Positions 16,621 through 25,325 of a DNA stretch of 44,403 bases are shown here, in pieces; position 1 is the stretch's first letter, and each line of letters opens with the position of its first letter. Origin of the DNA: Mangrovicoccus sp. GTDB lineage: Bacteria > Pseudomonadota > Alphaproteobacteria > Rhodobacterales > Rhodobacteraceae. The stretch spans positions 1-44,403 of the forward strand of contig JAOXSB010000005.1 in the NCBI GenBank assembly GCA_025800345.1, read 5' to 3'. The notes below the pieces were generated by a model, which was not told the DNA's origin, did not search any database, and worked only from the letters and a program-made list of their open reading frames with translations. Position numbers and translations under genes: made by a program.

Positions 16621-17697
16621 ATGTTTTACCGTGAAGCGGGCGACATCAAAACCAGCTATGTCGCGGATAGTCAGACTTTTCCCATCGCCTTTGATCGGAT
16701 CGGCTATCTTTGTGTCATCGCTGTGGCCTTTGGGGTTCTGCCCTTCATCATCGGGCCATATTGGGCGAATGCGGTCTTTGTCCCCTTCTTGATCTATGCC
16801 ATCGCGGCAATCGGGCTGAATATCCTGACCGGCTATTGCGGTCAGGTGAGCCTGGGTACCGGCGGGTTCATGGCGGTGGGGGCCTATGCTTGCTATAAGC
16901 TGATGACCGGCTTTCCCGATCTCAACATCATCTTTGTGATCTTGCTGGCCGGGGGGATCACCGCGGCTGTGGGCACCGCCTTTGGCCTGCCCAGTCTGCG
17001 GATCAAAGGGTTCTACCTGGCGGTGGCCACCTTGGCGGCGCAGTTCTTCCTGGTCTGGCTCTTCAATAAGGTGCCGTGGTTCTACAATAACTCGGCCTCG
17101 GGTCAGATCAGCGCGCCGGAACGCTCTGTCTTTGGGGTGGCGGTCACTGGCCCCAATGTGGAGGCCTGGGCGAAATATCTGATCTGTCTGGGCTTTCTCT
17201 TTGTGCTGGCCTGGATGGCGCGGAACCTTACCCGCGGCTCGCTGGGGCGCAGCTGGATGGCGATCCGGGATATGGATATCGCCGCCGAGATCATCGGGGT
17301 GAACCCGCTGCGCGCTAAGCTCACCGCTTTTGCTGTCAGCTCTTTCTTTATCGGGATCGCCGGGGCGCTGTTCTTCTCGGTCTATCTTGGGGCGGCAGAA
17401 GCGGGCGAGGCGTTTGGCATCAACAAATCCTTCTTGGTGCTTTTCATGATCATCATCGGAGGCTTGGGCTCGATCTTTGGATCGCTTGCGGGGGCGGCGT
17501 TCTTGGTGCTGCTGCCGGTGCTGCTGAAAAACACCTTTGTCGGGCTGCTTGGCTGGCCCACGGATCTGACCGCGCATCTGGAATTGATGGTGGTTGGGGG
17601 GCTGATCCTGACCTTCTTGATCGCTGAACCCCATGGCCTGGCGCAGCTTTGGCGCGTGGCCAAGGAAAAACTCCGGCTCTGGCCCTTCCCGCACTGA
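16621..17697 (+). CDS. livM: ABC transporter permease, LivM-like
   Basis: This 358-residue permease is the LivM partner. It has multiple membrane spans, including AIAAIGLNILTGYCGQVSLGTGGFMAVGAY split by the invariant GYCGQVSLG motif. The region with SLGRSWMAIRDMDIAAEIIGV is the coupling loop that contacts the ATPase. The C-terminal part is rich in hydrophobic Gly/Leu stretches and ends with a short basic tail. It follows livH by 3 bp. After its stop is a gap of about 93 bp containing a strong hairpin, then the binding-protein gene. Confidence 0.93.
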   Translation: MFYREAGDIKTSYVADSQTFPIAFDRIGYLCVIAVAFGVLPFIIGPYWANAVFVPFLIYAIAAIGLNILTGYCGQVSLGTGGFMAVGAYACYKLMTGFPDLNIIFVILLAGGITAAVGTAFGLPSLRIKGFYLAVATLAAQFFLVWLFNKVPWFYNNSASGQISAPERSVFGVAVTGPNVEAWAKYLICLGFLFVLAWMARNLTRGSLGRSWMAIRDMDIAAEIIGVNPLRAKLTAFAVSSFFIGIAGALFFSVYLGAAEAGEAFGINKSFLVLFMIIIGGLGSIFGSLAGAAFLVLLPVLLKNTFVGLLGWPTDLTAHLELMVVGGLILTFLIAEPHGLAQLWRVAKEKLRLWPFPH

Positions 17698-17712
17698 GCG
17701 GGGCCAGAACCA

Positions 17713-17740
17713 GCCCAAAGCGGGGGGAGCCGCTTTGGGC
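17713..17740 (+). other. Intercistronic hairpin between permease and binding-protein genes
   Basis: A perfect 11-bp inverted repeat, GCCCAAAGCGG/CCGCTTTGGGC (17713-17723 and 17730-17740), has a GGGGAG loop. No T-run follows, so it is more likely an mRNA-processing or stability element than a terminator. It may allow the binding protein to be made in excess over the membrane subunits. Confidence 0.6.
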
Positions 17741-17790
17741 ATCACGAAAGAAAAACGAACTGCACTGATCTCAATGGGAGGAGATACACC

Positions 17791-19071
17791 ATGAGGAAAT
17801 CGCTGCTGATGTTGGCCTCTGCCGCGACTTTGACCGCCGGTGCCGCCAGCGCTGATCTGGTTTTCCCAGATCTTAGCTATCGCACTGGGCCTTATGCGGC
17901 GGGCGGCGTGCCCTTTTCAGACGGGTATCAGGATTATTTTGCGATGCTGAATGCCCGCGATGGCGGCATCGGCGGGGTGCCGGCGCGGGTGATCGAATGC
18001 GAAACCGCCTATAACACCGAAAAAGGCGTGGAATGCTACGAGGCCACGAAGGGCGAAGGCGCGCTGCTCTATCAGCCGCTCTCCACTGGCATCACCTATC
18101 AGCTCATCCCCAAAGTCTCTGCCGATGGCATCCCCATGCACACTATGGGCTATGGGCGTACTTCGGCGGCCAATGGCGAAGTGTTTGAATGGGTGTTCAA
18201 CTACCCGGCCAATTACTGGGATGCGGCCTCGGTGGCGATCAAATATCTGCATGATCAGAACGGCGGCAGCCTTGAGGGCAAGAAAATCGCGCTGCTCTAT
18301 CACAACTCTGCCTATGGCAAAGAGCCGATCCGCACCTTGGAAAACCTTGCTGAAAAGCATGGCTATACGCTCGATACCCTGGCGGTGGATCATCCTGGCC
18401 AAGAGCAGAAATCCCAATGGTTGCAAATCCGGCGCACCCGTCCTGATTACGTGATCATGTGGGGCTGGGGCGTGATGAACCAGGTGGCGATCCAAGAAGC
18501 TGCCAATATCCGCTTCCCGATGGAGAATTTCATCGGCAATTGGTGGGCCGGGGCCGAGCACGACGTGCTGCCTGCGGGCGACGCGGCCAATGGCTATAAA
18601 TCGCTCAACATGAACCGTGTGGTGGATCTTCCGGTCTTTGAAGAGATCAAGAAACATGTGCATGACGCGGGCAATGCGGCGGGCGATGGCAGCAACCTGG
18701 GCAAGGTGATCTATACCCGTGGTCTTTACGCGGCCTTCCTTGCGGCTGAGGCGGCCAAGAAAGCTCAGGAAATCCATGGCGTGACCGAGCTGACCCCGGC
18801 GCAGATGCGCGATGGGATGGAAGCGTTGGAGATCACCGAAGAGCTGATGGCAGAGCGTGGTCTGGACAATATCGGCCCGGCTTTCTCAGTCAGCTGTTCG
18901 GATCATGGCGGTTCGGGCATGGGGCTGATCCAGCAATGGGATGCCAGCGCCGAAAGCTGGACCCCGTTGACCGAATTCATCGCGCCTGATGCCGAGGTGA
19001 TCGCACCGCTGGTGGCCGAGGATTCCGAAGCCTTCGCCGCAGAGAACGGCATCGCCAAGCGCTGCAATTGA
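17791..19071 (+). CDS. ABC transporter substrate-binding protein (Liv/amide-urea type I fold)
   Basis: This is a 426-residue periplasmic receptor. A signal peptide ends near AGAASA after MRKSLLMLASAATLT. The mature part has the type I periplasmic-binding layout of Liv receptors: LSYRTGPYAAGG near the N-terminus, VIECETAYNTEKGVECYE, GKKIALLYHNSAYGKEPI and DYVIMWGWG. It is longer than LivJ (about 370), as seen in receptors from gene sets with acyl- or aryl-CoA ligases. GGGAGGAG at 17776-17783 gives a strong ribosome-binding site. Hairpins occur both before and after the gene. The ligand is unknown; an acid, not leucine, is favoured by context. Confidence 0.9.
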   Translation: MRKSLLMLASAATLTAGAASADLVFPDLSYRTGPYAAGGVPFSDGYQDYFAMLNARDGGIGGVPARVIECETAYNTEKGVECYEATKGEGALLYQPLSTGITYQLIPKVSADGIPMHTMGYGRTSAANGEVFEWVFNYPANYWDAASVAIKYLHDQNGGSLEGKKIALLYHNSAYGKEPIRTLENLAEKHGYTLDTLAVDHPGQEQKSQWLQIRRTRPDYVIMWGWGVMNQVAIQEAANIRFPMENFIGNWWAGAEHDVLPAGDAANGYKSLNMNRVVDLPVFEEIKKHVHDAGNAAGDGSNLGKVIYTRGLYAAFLAAEAAKKAQEIHGVTELTPAQMRDGMEALEITEELMAERGLDNIGPAFSVSCSDHGGSGMGLIQQWDASAESWTPLTEFIAPDAEVIAPLVAEDSEAFAAENGIAKRCN

Positions 19072-19079
19072 GCAATAAC

Positions 19080-19103
19080 GCCCTGGCCCGCGTGGGCCGG
19101 GGC
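19080..19103 (+). other. Intercistronic hairpin after the binding-protein gene
   Basis: A 10-bp stem with one G-T pair (19080-19089 with 19094-19103, loop GCGT) begins 8 bp after the binding-protein stop and ends 29 bp before the LivF start. No T-run follows. Its position suggests 3'-end protection of the binding-protein message. Confidence 0.55.
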
Positions 19104-19132
19104 AACACACTCGCCCGGCGAGGAGGATAAAG

Positions 19133-19954
19133 ATGCTTCAGGTTGCTCAGCCACAAGAGACCCTGCTCGAGGTCAATAATATCGAGGTGATCTATAATCA
19201 CGTGATTTTGGTGCTCAAAGGCGTCAGCTTAAGCGTGCCCAAAGGCGGGATCACGGCCCTATTGGGGGGCAATGGCGCGGGGAAAACCACCACGCTGAAA
19301 GCCATCTCAGGGCTGCTGAAAAGCGAACGCGGTGAGGTGACCAAAGGCACGATCACCTATCAGGGCAAAAATCTGATCGGTGCGGACCCTGCGGGGATCG
19401 TGCGCAGCGGCGTGATCCAAGTGATGGAAGGCCGCCATTGCTTTGAACATTTGACCGTCGAGGAAAATCTGCTGACCGGGGCCTATACCCAGGCCGGGGC
19501 CAAGCAGATCGCCGATGATCTGGAGATGGTTTACAACTATTTCCCGCGCCTTAAGGAACGCCGCCGGTCCCAGGCTGGCTATACCTCGGGCGGGGAACAG
19601 CAGATGGTGGCCATTGGCCGGGCGCTGATGTCACGGCCCGAGATGATCTTGCTGGACGAGCCTTCGATGGGCCTGGCGCCGCAGCTGGTGGAGCAGATCT
19701 TTGAGATCGTGAAATCGGTTAATGAGAATGAAGGCGTGACCTTCCTTCTGGCGGAGCAGAACACCTCGGTGGCGCTGCGCTATGCCCATTCCGGCTATAT
19801 TCTGGAATCGGGCCGGGTGGTGATGGATGGGCTGGCCGCGGATCTGCGGGAAAACCCCGATGTGAAGGAATTCTATCTCGGCATGTCCGATGATGGGCGC
19901 AAATCCTTCCGCGATGTGCGGTCCTATCGCCGCCGCAAACGTTGGCTGGCCTAA
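19133..19954 (+). CDS. livF: Branched-chain amino acid type ABC transporter ATPase, LivF-like
   Basis: This is the second ATPase of the importer, 273 residues. The Walker A motif is GGNGAGKTT, the signature TSGGEQQMVAIGRAL, and the Walker B motif LLDEPSMGLAP. VIQVMEGRHCFEHLTVEENL is the Q-loop side region typical of LivF. A basic C-terminal tail (RSYRRRKRW) exceeds the usual LivF end. AGGAGG lies 6 bases before the ATG. It completes a five-part transporter together with livG, livH, livM and the binding protein. Confidence 0.93.
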   Translation: MLQVAQPQETLLEVNNIEVIYNHVILVLKGVSLSVPKGGITALLGGNGAGKTTTLKAISGLLKSERGEVTKGTITYQGKNLIGADPAGIVRSGVIQVMEGRHCFEHLTVEENLLTGAYTQAGAKQIADDLEMVYNYFPRLKERRRSQAGYTSGGEQQMVAIGRALMSRPEMILLDEPSMGLAPQLVEQIFEIVKSVNENEGVTFLLAEQNTSVALRYAHSGYILESGRVVMDGLAADLRENPDVKEFYLGMSDDGRKSFRDVRSYRRRKRWLA

Positions 19955-19973
19955 GCCCGACCCTTTGCCACGA

Positions 19974-20008
19974 GATCCAAGCAAGCACCGCCGCGGGCGG
20001 CTTGGATC
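19974..20008 (+). other. Intercistronic hairpin after livF
   Basis: A 9-bp stem GATCCAAGC/GCTTGGATC (19974-19982 and 20000-20008) encloses a GC-rich loop that can pair further (CCGCC with GGCGG). No T-run follows. It is the third such structure in this operon. Confidence 0.5.
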
Positions 20009-20035
20009 CCGCTGCCTCAGTTTAAGGACATGACC

Positions 20036-21259
20036 ATGGTAAATTTTTACGACAAGCTCGAATGGCGCTCCGCGGATGAGCGGGAAGCGGATCTGGCCAA
20101 TGCTCTGCCGCAGCAAATCGCCCGGGCCCAGGCTTTGCCCGGATATGGCGATGCGCTTGCGGGGGTCGATGCCGCTGCGATCACGGGCGTGGCGGATCTG
20201 GCGGCGCTGCCGCTCTTGCGCAAATCCGATCTGGTGGCAGCGCAAGCTGCGGCGGCGCCTTTGGGCGGTTTGGCCAGCCGGGACACGGCGGCATTCAACT
20301 ATGTCTTTCAATCCCCAGGCCCGATTTACGAGCCCGGCATGTGCGCCGATGATTGGTGGCGTTTGGGCCGGTTCGTGCATGCTTGCGGCATCGGGCCAGA
20401 TGATATTGTGCAGAATTGCTTTGGCTATCATCTGACCCCGGCGGGGATGATGTTTGACAGCGCCGCGCGGGCGGTGGGCGCAACGGTGCTGCCCGCGGGC
20501 ACGGGGCAAACCGAATTGCAGGTGCGCGCGGCGGCCGATATCGGCTCTACCGCTTATGCAGGCACGCCCGATTATCTGAAGGTGATCTTGGACAAGGCCG
20601 ATGCCATGGGCGTGGCGCTGAAGATCACCAAGGCGGCGGTGGGCGGCGGCGCGCTGTTTCCGTCTTTGCGCCAGGAATATGCTGATCGCGGGATCGCCTG
20701 CCGTCAAAGCTACGCCACGGCGGATCTGGGCAATGTGGCCTATGAGAGCGAAGCGCTTGAAGGCATGATCGTGGATGAAGGCGTGATCGTCGAGATCGTG
20801 CGCCCAGGCACTGGCGATCCTGTGCCCGCAGGCGAGGTGGGCGAGGTCGTGGTCACGGCGCTGAACGCGGATTATCCGCTGATCCGCTTTGCCACGGGCG
20901 ATATGTCTGCGGTGCTGCCAGGGCAAAGCCCCTGCGGGCGCAGCAATATGCGCATCAAAGGCTGGATGGGCCGGGCTGACCAGACCACCAAGATCAAGGG
21001 CATGTTCGTGCGCCCTGAACAAGTTGCCGATTTCGTGGCCCGTCACCCCGAAGTGCAGCGCGCCCGGGTCATCGCCACCCGCGAAGGCGAGATGGACGCG
21101 ATGACCGTGCAGGTGGAAACCCCTGAAGGGGACGCTGAGGCTTATGGGGCCAGCGTGGCAGAGCTGCTCAAGCTTAAGGGCAAGGTAGAACTGGTGGCCC
21201 CGGGCTCGCTGCCCAATGATGGCAAAGTGATCGAGGATCAGCGCGCTTATGATGGTTGA
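20036..21259 (+). CDS. Phenylacetate-CoA-ligase family protein with altered phosphate loop
   Basis: This ANL-superfamily protein of about 407 residues is of the PaaK branch. The family frame is clear: an N-terminal helical part, YATADLGNVAYES, LIRFATGDMSAV (the aspartate that binds ribose) and GWMGRADQTTKIKGMFVRP near the hinge. The expected phosphate loop (SSGTTG-like in PaaK) reads FQSPGPIYEPG, lacking the Thr/Gly pattern. It may be a divergent ligase or a non-adenylating relative. The ATG at 20036 fits AAGGA upstream better than the ATG at 20030. Its position after livF repeats an arrangement I recall from other Proteobacteria. Confidence 0.82.
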   Translation: MVNFYDKLEWRSADEREADLANALPQQIARAQALPGYGDALAGVDAAAITGVADLAALPLLRKSDLVAAQAAAAPLGGLASRDTAAFNYVFQSPGPIYEPGMCADDWWRLGRFVHACGIGPDDIVQNCFGYHLTPAGMMFDSAARAVGATVLPAGTGQTELQVRAAADIGSTAYAGTPDYLKVILDKADAMGVALKITKAAVGGGALFPSLRQEYADRGIACRQSYATADLGNVAYESEALEGMIVDEGVIVEIVRPGTGDPVPAGEVGEVVVTALNADYPLIRFATGDMSAVLPGQSPCGRSNMRIKGWMGRADQTTKIKGMFVRPEQVADFVARHPEVQRARVIATREGEMDAMTVQVETPEGDAEAYGASVAELLKLKGKVELVAPGSLPNDGKVIEDQRAYDG

Positions 21260-21339
21260 GCTGCCCGGTGGTGTCACCTTGTTATGGGGGCGCTATGTGG
21301 CGGCCCCCATCCAATTTAATTCCATGAGTGAGTGTGATC

Positions 21340-22551
21340 ATGCCAATCGCAACGACTAGCGATCCGATTATGATTTTGGGGGCGGCGCGCACCCCATTGG
21401 GCGCGTTTCAAGGGGCGTTTTCCCCGCTTAGCGCCACCGAACTTGGCACTGTGGCCATTGAAGGCGCCATGGCCAATTCCGGCCTGGCCGCAGATCAGCT
21501 TGGCGAAGTGCTCATGGGCAATGTGCTGGGCGCAGGGCTGGGGCAGGCCCCGGCGCGTCAGGCGGCGCTTGGGGCGGGTCTGCCGCAATCGCTGCCCTGC
21601 ACCACTGTGTCCAAAGTCTGCGGCTCGGGCATGAAAGCGGTGATGCAGGCCCATGACGCCATTGCTGTGGGGGGGATCGATTTCGCCTTGGCTGGCGGCA
21701 TGGAAAGCATGACCAACGCCCCATATTTGCTGCCCAAAGCGCGCGGTGGGGCGCGGATCGGCCATGATCGGATGCTCGATCACATGATGCTGGACGGGTT
21801 GGAAGATGCCTATGACATCGCCCCCGACGGCACCCGCCGCTCTATGGGCACCTTTGGCGAGGATTGCGCCGAACGCTATCAATTCACCCGCGAGGCGCAG
21901 GATGCCTATGCCATCGAAAGCGTCACCCGCGCTAAGGCTGCGGCCGAAGGGGCGTTTGATTGGGAAATCGCGCCCGTGACCGTGAAAACCCGCAAAGGCG
22001 AGCGGGTGGTGAGCCGCGATGAAGGTCCGCAAAATATCGATCCGGGGAAAATCCCTGGACTGCGCCCGGCCTTTAAACGCGATGGCACAATCACTGCGGC
22101 GGCCTCTTCTTCGATCAATGATGGGGCGGCGGCGCTGGTGCTGGGCCGGGCCAGCCAGGCCGAAGCCCAGGGACTGACCCCGCTGGCGCGCATTGTCGGC
22201 CATGCGGCCTATGCCGGTGCGCCCGGCTGGTTCACCACTGCGCCGGTCTATGCCAAGCAGCGCTTGGCCGAGAAAATCGGCTGGTCCCTAGAGGATGTGG
22301 ATCTGTTCGAGATCAACGAGGCTTTCGCGGTGGTGGCCATGGCCTCCATGCATGAGCTGGGGATTGATCACGCCCGGCTGAATGTGAATGGCGGCGCGGT
22401 GGCGCTTGGCCATCCGATTGGGGCCTCGGGGGCGCGCATTCTGGTGACCCTGCTGGGGGCCATGCGGGCGCGCAAAGCCCGCCGGGGCATCGCCTCGATC
22501 TGTATTGGCGGCGGCGAAGCCACCGCGATCGCCCTTGAGATGGAGCATTGA
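21340..22551 (+). CDS. Acetyl-CoA C-acetyltransferase family thiolase
   Basis: This thiolase has about 403 residues. The nucleophilic cysteine is Cys94 in [11 protein letters not shown]. The other active-site blocks are EINEAFAVV, the [17 protein letters not shown] histidine motif and the final CIGGGEATA cysteine. The opening [16 protein letters not shown] is classical. The enzyme either cleaves 3-oxoacyl-CoA with CoA or condenses two acetyl-CoA; the neighbours favour cleavage after activation of an imported acid. The start is uncertain: ATG 21340 is chosen, but GTG 21328 is in frame and neither has a strong ribosome-binding site. An SDR gene follows after 2 bp. Confidence 0.92.
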   Translation: MPIATTSDPIMILGAARTPLGAFQGAFSPLSATELGTVAIEGAMANSGLAADQLGEVLMGNVLGAGLGQAPARQAALGAGLPQSLPCTTVSKVCGSGMKAVMQAHDAIAVGGIDFALAGGMESMTNAPYLLPKARGGARIGHDRMLDHMMLDGLEDAYDIAPDGTRRSMGTFGEDCAERYQFTREAQDAYAIESVTRAKAAAEGAFDWEIAPVTVKTRKGERVVSRDEGPQNIDPGKIPGLRPAFKRDGTITAAASSSINDGAAALVLGRASQAEAQGLTPLARIVGHAAYAGAPGWFTTAPVYAKQRLAEKIGWSLEDVDLFEINEAFAVVAMASMHELGIDHARLNVNGGAVALGHPIGASGARILVTLLGAMRARKARRGIASICIGGGEATAIALEMEH

Positions 22552-22553
22552 GC

Positions 22554-23327
22554 ATGAGCGCAGTTTCACAAATCCCCCAAGGGCTGCCCGCGGTTGTGGT
22601 GGGCGGCGGCTCGGGTCTGGGGGCGGCCACGGGCGCGGCCCTAGCCGCTGCCGGGGCAAAGGTCACGCTGATTGATGCCAATGGCGATGCGGTGCGAGCG
22701 CAGGCGGAACAGATCGGCGCGCAGGCGGCGGTTTGCGACGTTACCGATGGCGATGCGCTGGCCGCGCTTTGGGCCGAAATCAGCGGCGATGAAGCCCCGC
22801 GCTTTGTGGTCAATTGCGCGGGCATTGCCCCGGGCAAAAAAATCGTCGGGCGCAATGGGGCGCATCCGTTAGAAGCCTTTGCCAAAACCATCGATATCAA
22901 TCTCAATGGCAGTTTCAACGTGTTGCGCGTGGCGGCCGAGGCCATGACCCGCAATGCCCCTGATGATCAGGGCAGCCGGGGCTGCGTGGTGCTGACCGCG
23001 TCGGTGGCCGCCTATGAAGGCCAGATCGGGCAAGCGGCCTATGCGGCCTCCAAAGCCGGGGTGACCGGGCTGATCTTGCCTGCCGCGCGGGAATTGGCCG
23101 CCCATGGCATTCGGGTGATGGGGATCGCGCCAGGGGTGTTTGAAACCCCCATGGTCGCAGGGTTTTCCGAGGAAGTGCAGCAAAGCCTTTATGCCACGGT
23201 GCCCTTCCCCCATCGCTTTGGTCAGCCGCAGGAATATGCCCATCTGGCCCTGTCGATCCTGACCAATCCCATGCTCAACGGCACCACCATTCGGCTCGAT
23301 GGGGCCAACCGGCTGCAACCGAGCTGA
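22554..23327 (+). CDS. Short-chain dehydrogenase/reductase, probable 3-hydroxyacyl-CoA dehydrogenase (HSD10-like)
   Basis: This SDR has 257 residues. The cofactor motif is [13 protein letters not shown], and an Asp in TLIDANG favours NAD over NADP. The catalytic Ser-Tyr-Lys set is in [11 protein letters not shown] and AAYAASKAG. The pattern resembles type II 3-hydroxyacyl-CoA dehydrogenases (HSD17B10-like), which would make the 3-oxoacyl-CoA substrate for the thiolase located 2 bp upstream. The ATG at 22554 is preferred to a TTG at 22548. The reaction is inferred from context and overall resemblance; SDR specificity is hard to judge from sequence. Confidence 0.85.
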   Translation: MSAVSQIPQGLPAVVVGGGSGLGAATGAALAAAGAKVTLIDANGDAVRAQAEQIGAQAAVCDVTDGDALAALWAEISGDEAPRFVVNCAGIAPGKKIVGRNGAHPLEAFAKTIDINLNGSFNVLRVAAEAMTRNAPDDQGSRGCVVLTASVAAYEGQIGQAAYAASKAGVTGLILPAARELAAHGIRVMGIAPGVFETPMVAGFSEEVQQSLYATVPFPHRFGQPQEYAHLALSILTNPMLNGTTIRLDGANRLQPS

Positions 23328-23366
23328 TCATAAAACACCGCTTGCATATGGATCATTGGAGGGGAA

Positions 23367-25325
23367 ATGCGCTTATCTGACCGTGGGAGAGTGAGCATGA
23401 GCGCAGAAGATCCAAAAATCGCGGAACTGACCCAGGCCGGGTTGAACCTGATCCAACAGGCGCTGTCGATCTATGATGCGGATCTGCGCCTGGTGGTGGC
23501 CAATCGCAGGTTCCGGGATATGTTCGATCTGCCTCTGCATTTGGTCACCCCCGGCGTCACTTTTGCACAGACCCTGCGCTATTTGGTGGCTTCGGGGGAA
23601 TATGCGGATGTGGAAGATCCCGAGGATTTCGTGGCCAAGCGGGTGGAAACCGCCCGCGCCTTTGAACCCCATTATGTGGAACGCCGCCGGGCCAATGGGC
23701 GGATGATCTCAATCGAGGGCTCACCCTTGCCCCAAGGGGGCTGGGTGGCGGTCTATACGGATATCACCTCGATCAAACGCCAAGAGCAATTGCTGCGCGC
23801 GCGCTCCGAAGATCTGGCGGAAAAGATCATCGAGAATGCCGAAGAACTGGCCCGCACCAATCGCCAGCTTGTGGCCACCAATGCGGCGCTGACCGAGGCC
23901 AAAGAAGAGCTGATGGTGATGGAGGCCCGGGCCCGGCTGACCGCCGAGATGATGCCCGCCCATATCGCTCATATCGATTTGCAGCAGCGCTATACTTATT
24001 CCAACCGGCGGTTGTCGCATATCATGCCGGGCCGTCCGTCCGAGATCATCGGCAGCACCATTGCCGAAGCTTTGGGCGCGGAAACGTTTTCCCAGATCGA
24101 ACCTGCCTTGGAAGAAGCCTATGGCGGCGAGGGGTCAATTGTCGAATTTACCTATAGCCCCAGCAACCGGCGGGTGCGGGTGGCTTTTACCCCCGATGAG
24201 ATCGATGGGCAGATCCGCGGGGTGCATATCCTGTCCATTGATGTGACCCAAGAGGTCCAGGCCCGTGAAGCATTGGTGCAAACCCATAAGCGGGAATTGG
24301 CGGCCAAGCTGACCTCGGGGCTGGCCCATGATTTTTCCAATCTGCTGACGATTATTTTGGGGCTTCAGGGGCAATTGTCCAAACTGGATCTGGCCGAGAT
24401 GGAACGCGATCTGGTCTCGGGCACCATTGCCGCGGCCCGGCGCGGGGGGCAATTGCTTGACCGGATGGCGGGGATGTCCGGCCCGCCGCGGCTGCGCTAT
24501 GCACCCACGGATATGGAGGCGCTGATGGGCGAGCTGCGGGCCTTGGCCGCGCCGGTTTTGCCCGATCAAATCACGCTTTCGGCGCAGGCGTTTGGCTTTG
24601 ACGGGCCGGTGCTGATCGATCCGGGCGCGGTGCAGGATCAGCTGATCAATCTGATTTTGAATGCCCGCGATGCCATGGGCAAAGGGCCCGGCCAGATCAG
24701 CGTCAGCGCCCGCCCCGATGATCATGGTTGGATGGAAATCAGCGTATGCGATAGCGGGCCGGGGTTTTCGCAAGAGGCGTTGCGCCAGGGCTTTGATTTG
24801 TTCTTCACCACCAAAGGCAGCGAAGGTTCGGGGCTGGGGCTGTGCATGGTTTATGATCACGCCCGGCTCATGGGGGGCACCGCGCGGCTGTCCAATACTG
24901 GCCAAGGGGCGATGGTGCTGCTGCAATTGCCCTTGCGCCGCCCCGCGCCCGAAGCCGGGGCCGCGCCGCGCATGGTCCTGTTGGTGGAGGATAATGACGA
25001 TATCCGCCAAACCATCCGCGAGGATCTGGTGGCATTGGGCCATCAAGTGCTAGAGGCCACCAGTGTGGAAGAGGCCGAGCAATTGGCCGATATTGATGGG
25101 CTGGCCATGGCATTATGCGATATCAATCTGCGCGGCGAGGAAACCGGGATTTCTTTGGTGGCGGGGCTGCGCGACCGGGGGGTGGCCTGTGTGATGATGA
25201 CCGCGCGGCCCGTGGGCGATGCGCTGCGGGCACAGGCCGAGGCGCTGGTGCCGGTATTGTCCAAACCCATCAGCCTTGGGGATTTGGAAAGCTTGCTCGG
25301 CCGGGCCGAGACGGAGGCCCCATGA
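23367..25325 (+). CDS. Hybrid PAS-domain sensor histidine kinase with C-terminal receiver
   Basis: The protein has 652 residues from ATG 23367 (GGAGGGG just upstream); ATG 23397, after GGGAGA, is an alternative. A PAS domain covers about residues 20-135 and a coiled-coil stretch rich in Glu/Ala/Arg about 140-200. A second PAS covers about 200-300. The phospho-acceptor His321 lies in GLAHDFSNLL. ATPase boxes follow: LINLILNARDAMG (N), DSGPGFS (G1) and GSGLGLCMV (G2). The receiver domain (about 533-650) has LLVEDNDD and acceptor Asp585 in CDINLRG. There is no membrane segment, so it senses a cytoplasmic signal. It lies 39 bp after the SDR gene and overlaps the regulator gene by 4 bp. Confidence 0.9.
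   Translation: MRLSDRGRVSMSAEDPKIAELTQAGLNLIQQALSIYDADLRLVVANRRFRDMFDLPLHLVTPGVTFAQTLRYLVASGEYADVEDPEDFVAKRVETARAFEPHYVERRRANGRMISIEGSPLPQGGWVAVYTDITSIKRQEQLLRARSEDLAEKIIENAEELARTNRQLVATNAALTEAKEELMVMEARARLTAEMMPAHIAHIDLQQRYTYSNRRLSHIMPGRPSEIIGSTIAEALGAETFSQIEPALEEAYGGEGSIVEFTYSPSNRRVRVAFTPDEIDGQIRGVHILSIDVTQEVQAREALVQTHKRELAAKLTSGLAHDFSNLLTIILGLQGQLSKLDLAEMERDLVSGTIAAARRGGQLLDRMAGMSGPPRLRYAPTDMEALMGELRALAAPVLPDQITLSAQAFGFDGPVLIDPGAVQDQLINLILNARDAMGKGPGQISVSARPDDHGWMEISVCDSGPGFSQEALRQGFDLFFTTKGSEGSGLGLCMVYDHARLMGGTARLSNTGQGAMVLLQLPLRRPAPEAGAAPRMVLLVEDNDDIRQTIREDLVALGHQVLEATSVEEAEQLADIDGLAMALCDINLRGEETGISLVAGLRDRGVACVMMTARPVGDALRAQAEALVPVLSKPISLGDLESLLGRAETEAP

Noticed and set aside
16141-17745. 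Very long open frame on the minus strand opposite livH/livM
   Set aside because: It is rich in His, Gln, Arg and Asp with no family-like motifs; it mirrors the GC-rich third-position pattern of the two permease genes.
19631-21277. 548-residue minus-strand frame opposite livF and the PaaK-like gene
   Set aside because: Composition is that of an antisense shadow; the plus-strand genes have clear catalytic motifs and ribosome-binding sites.
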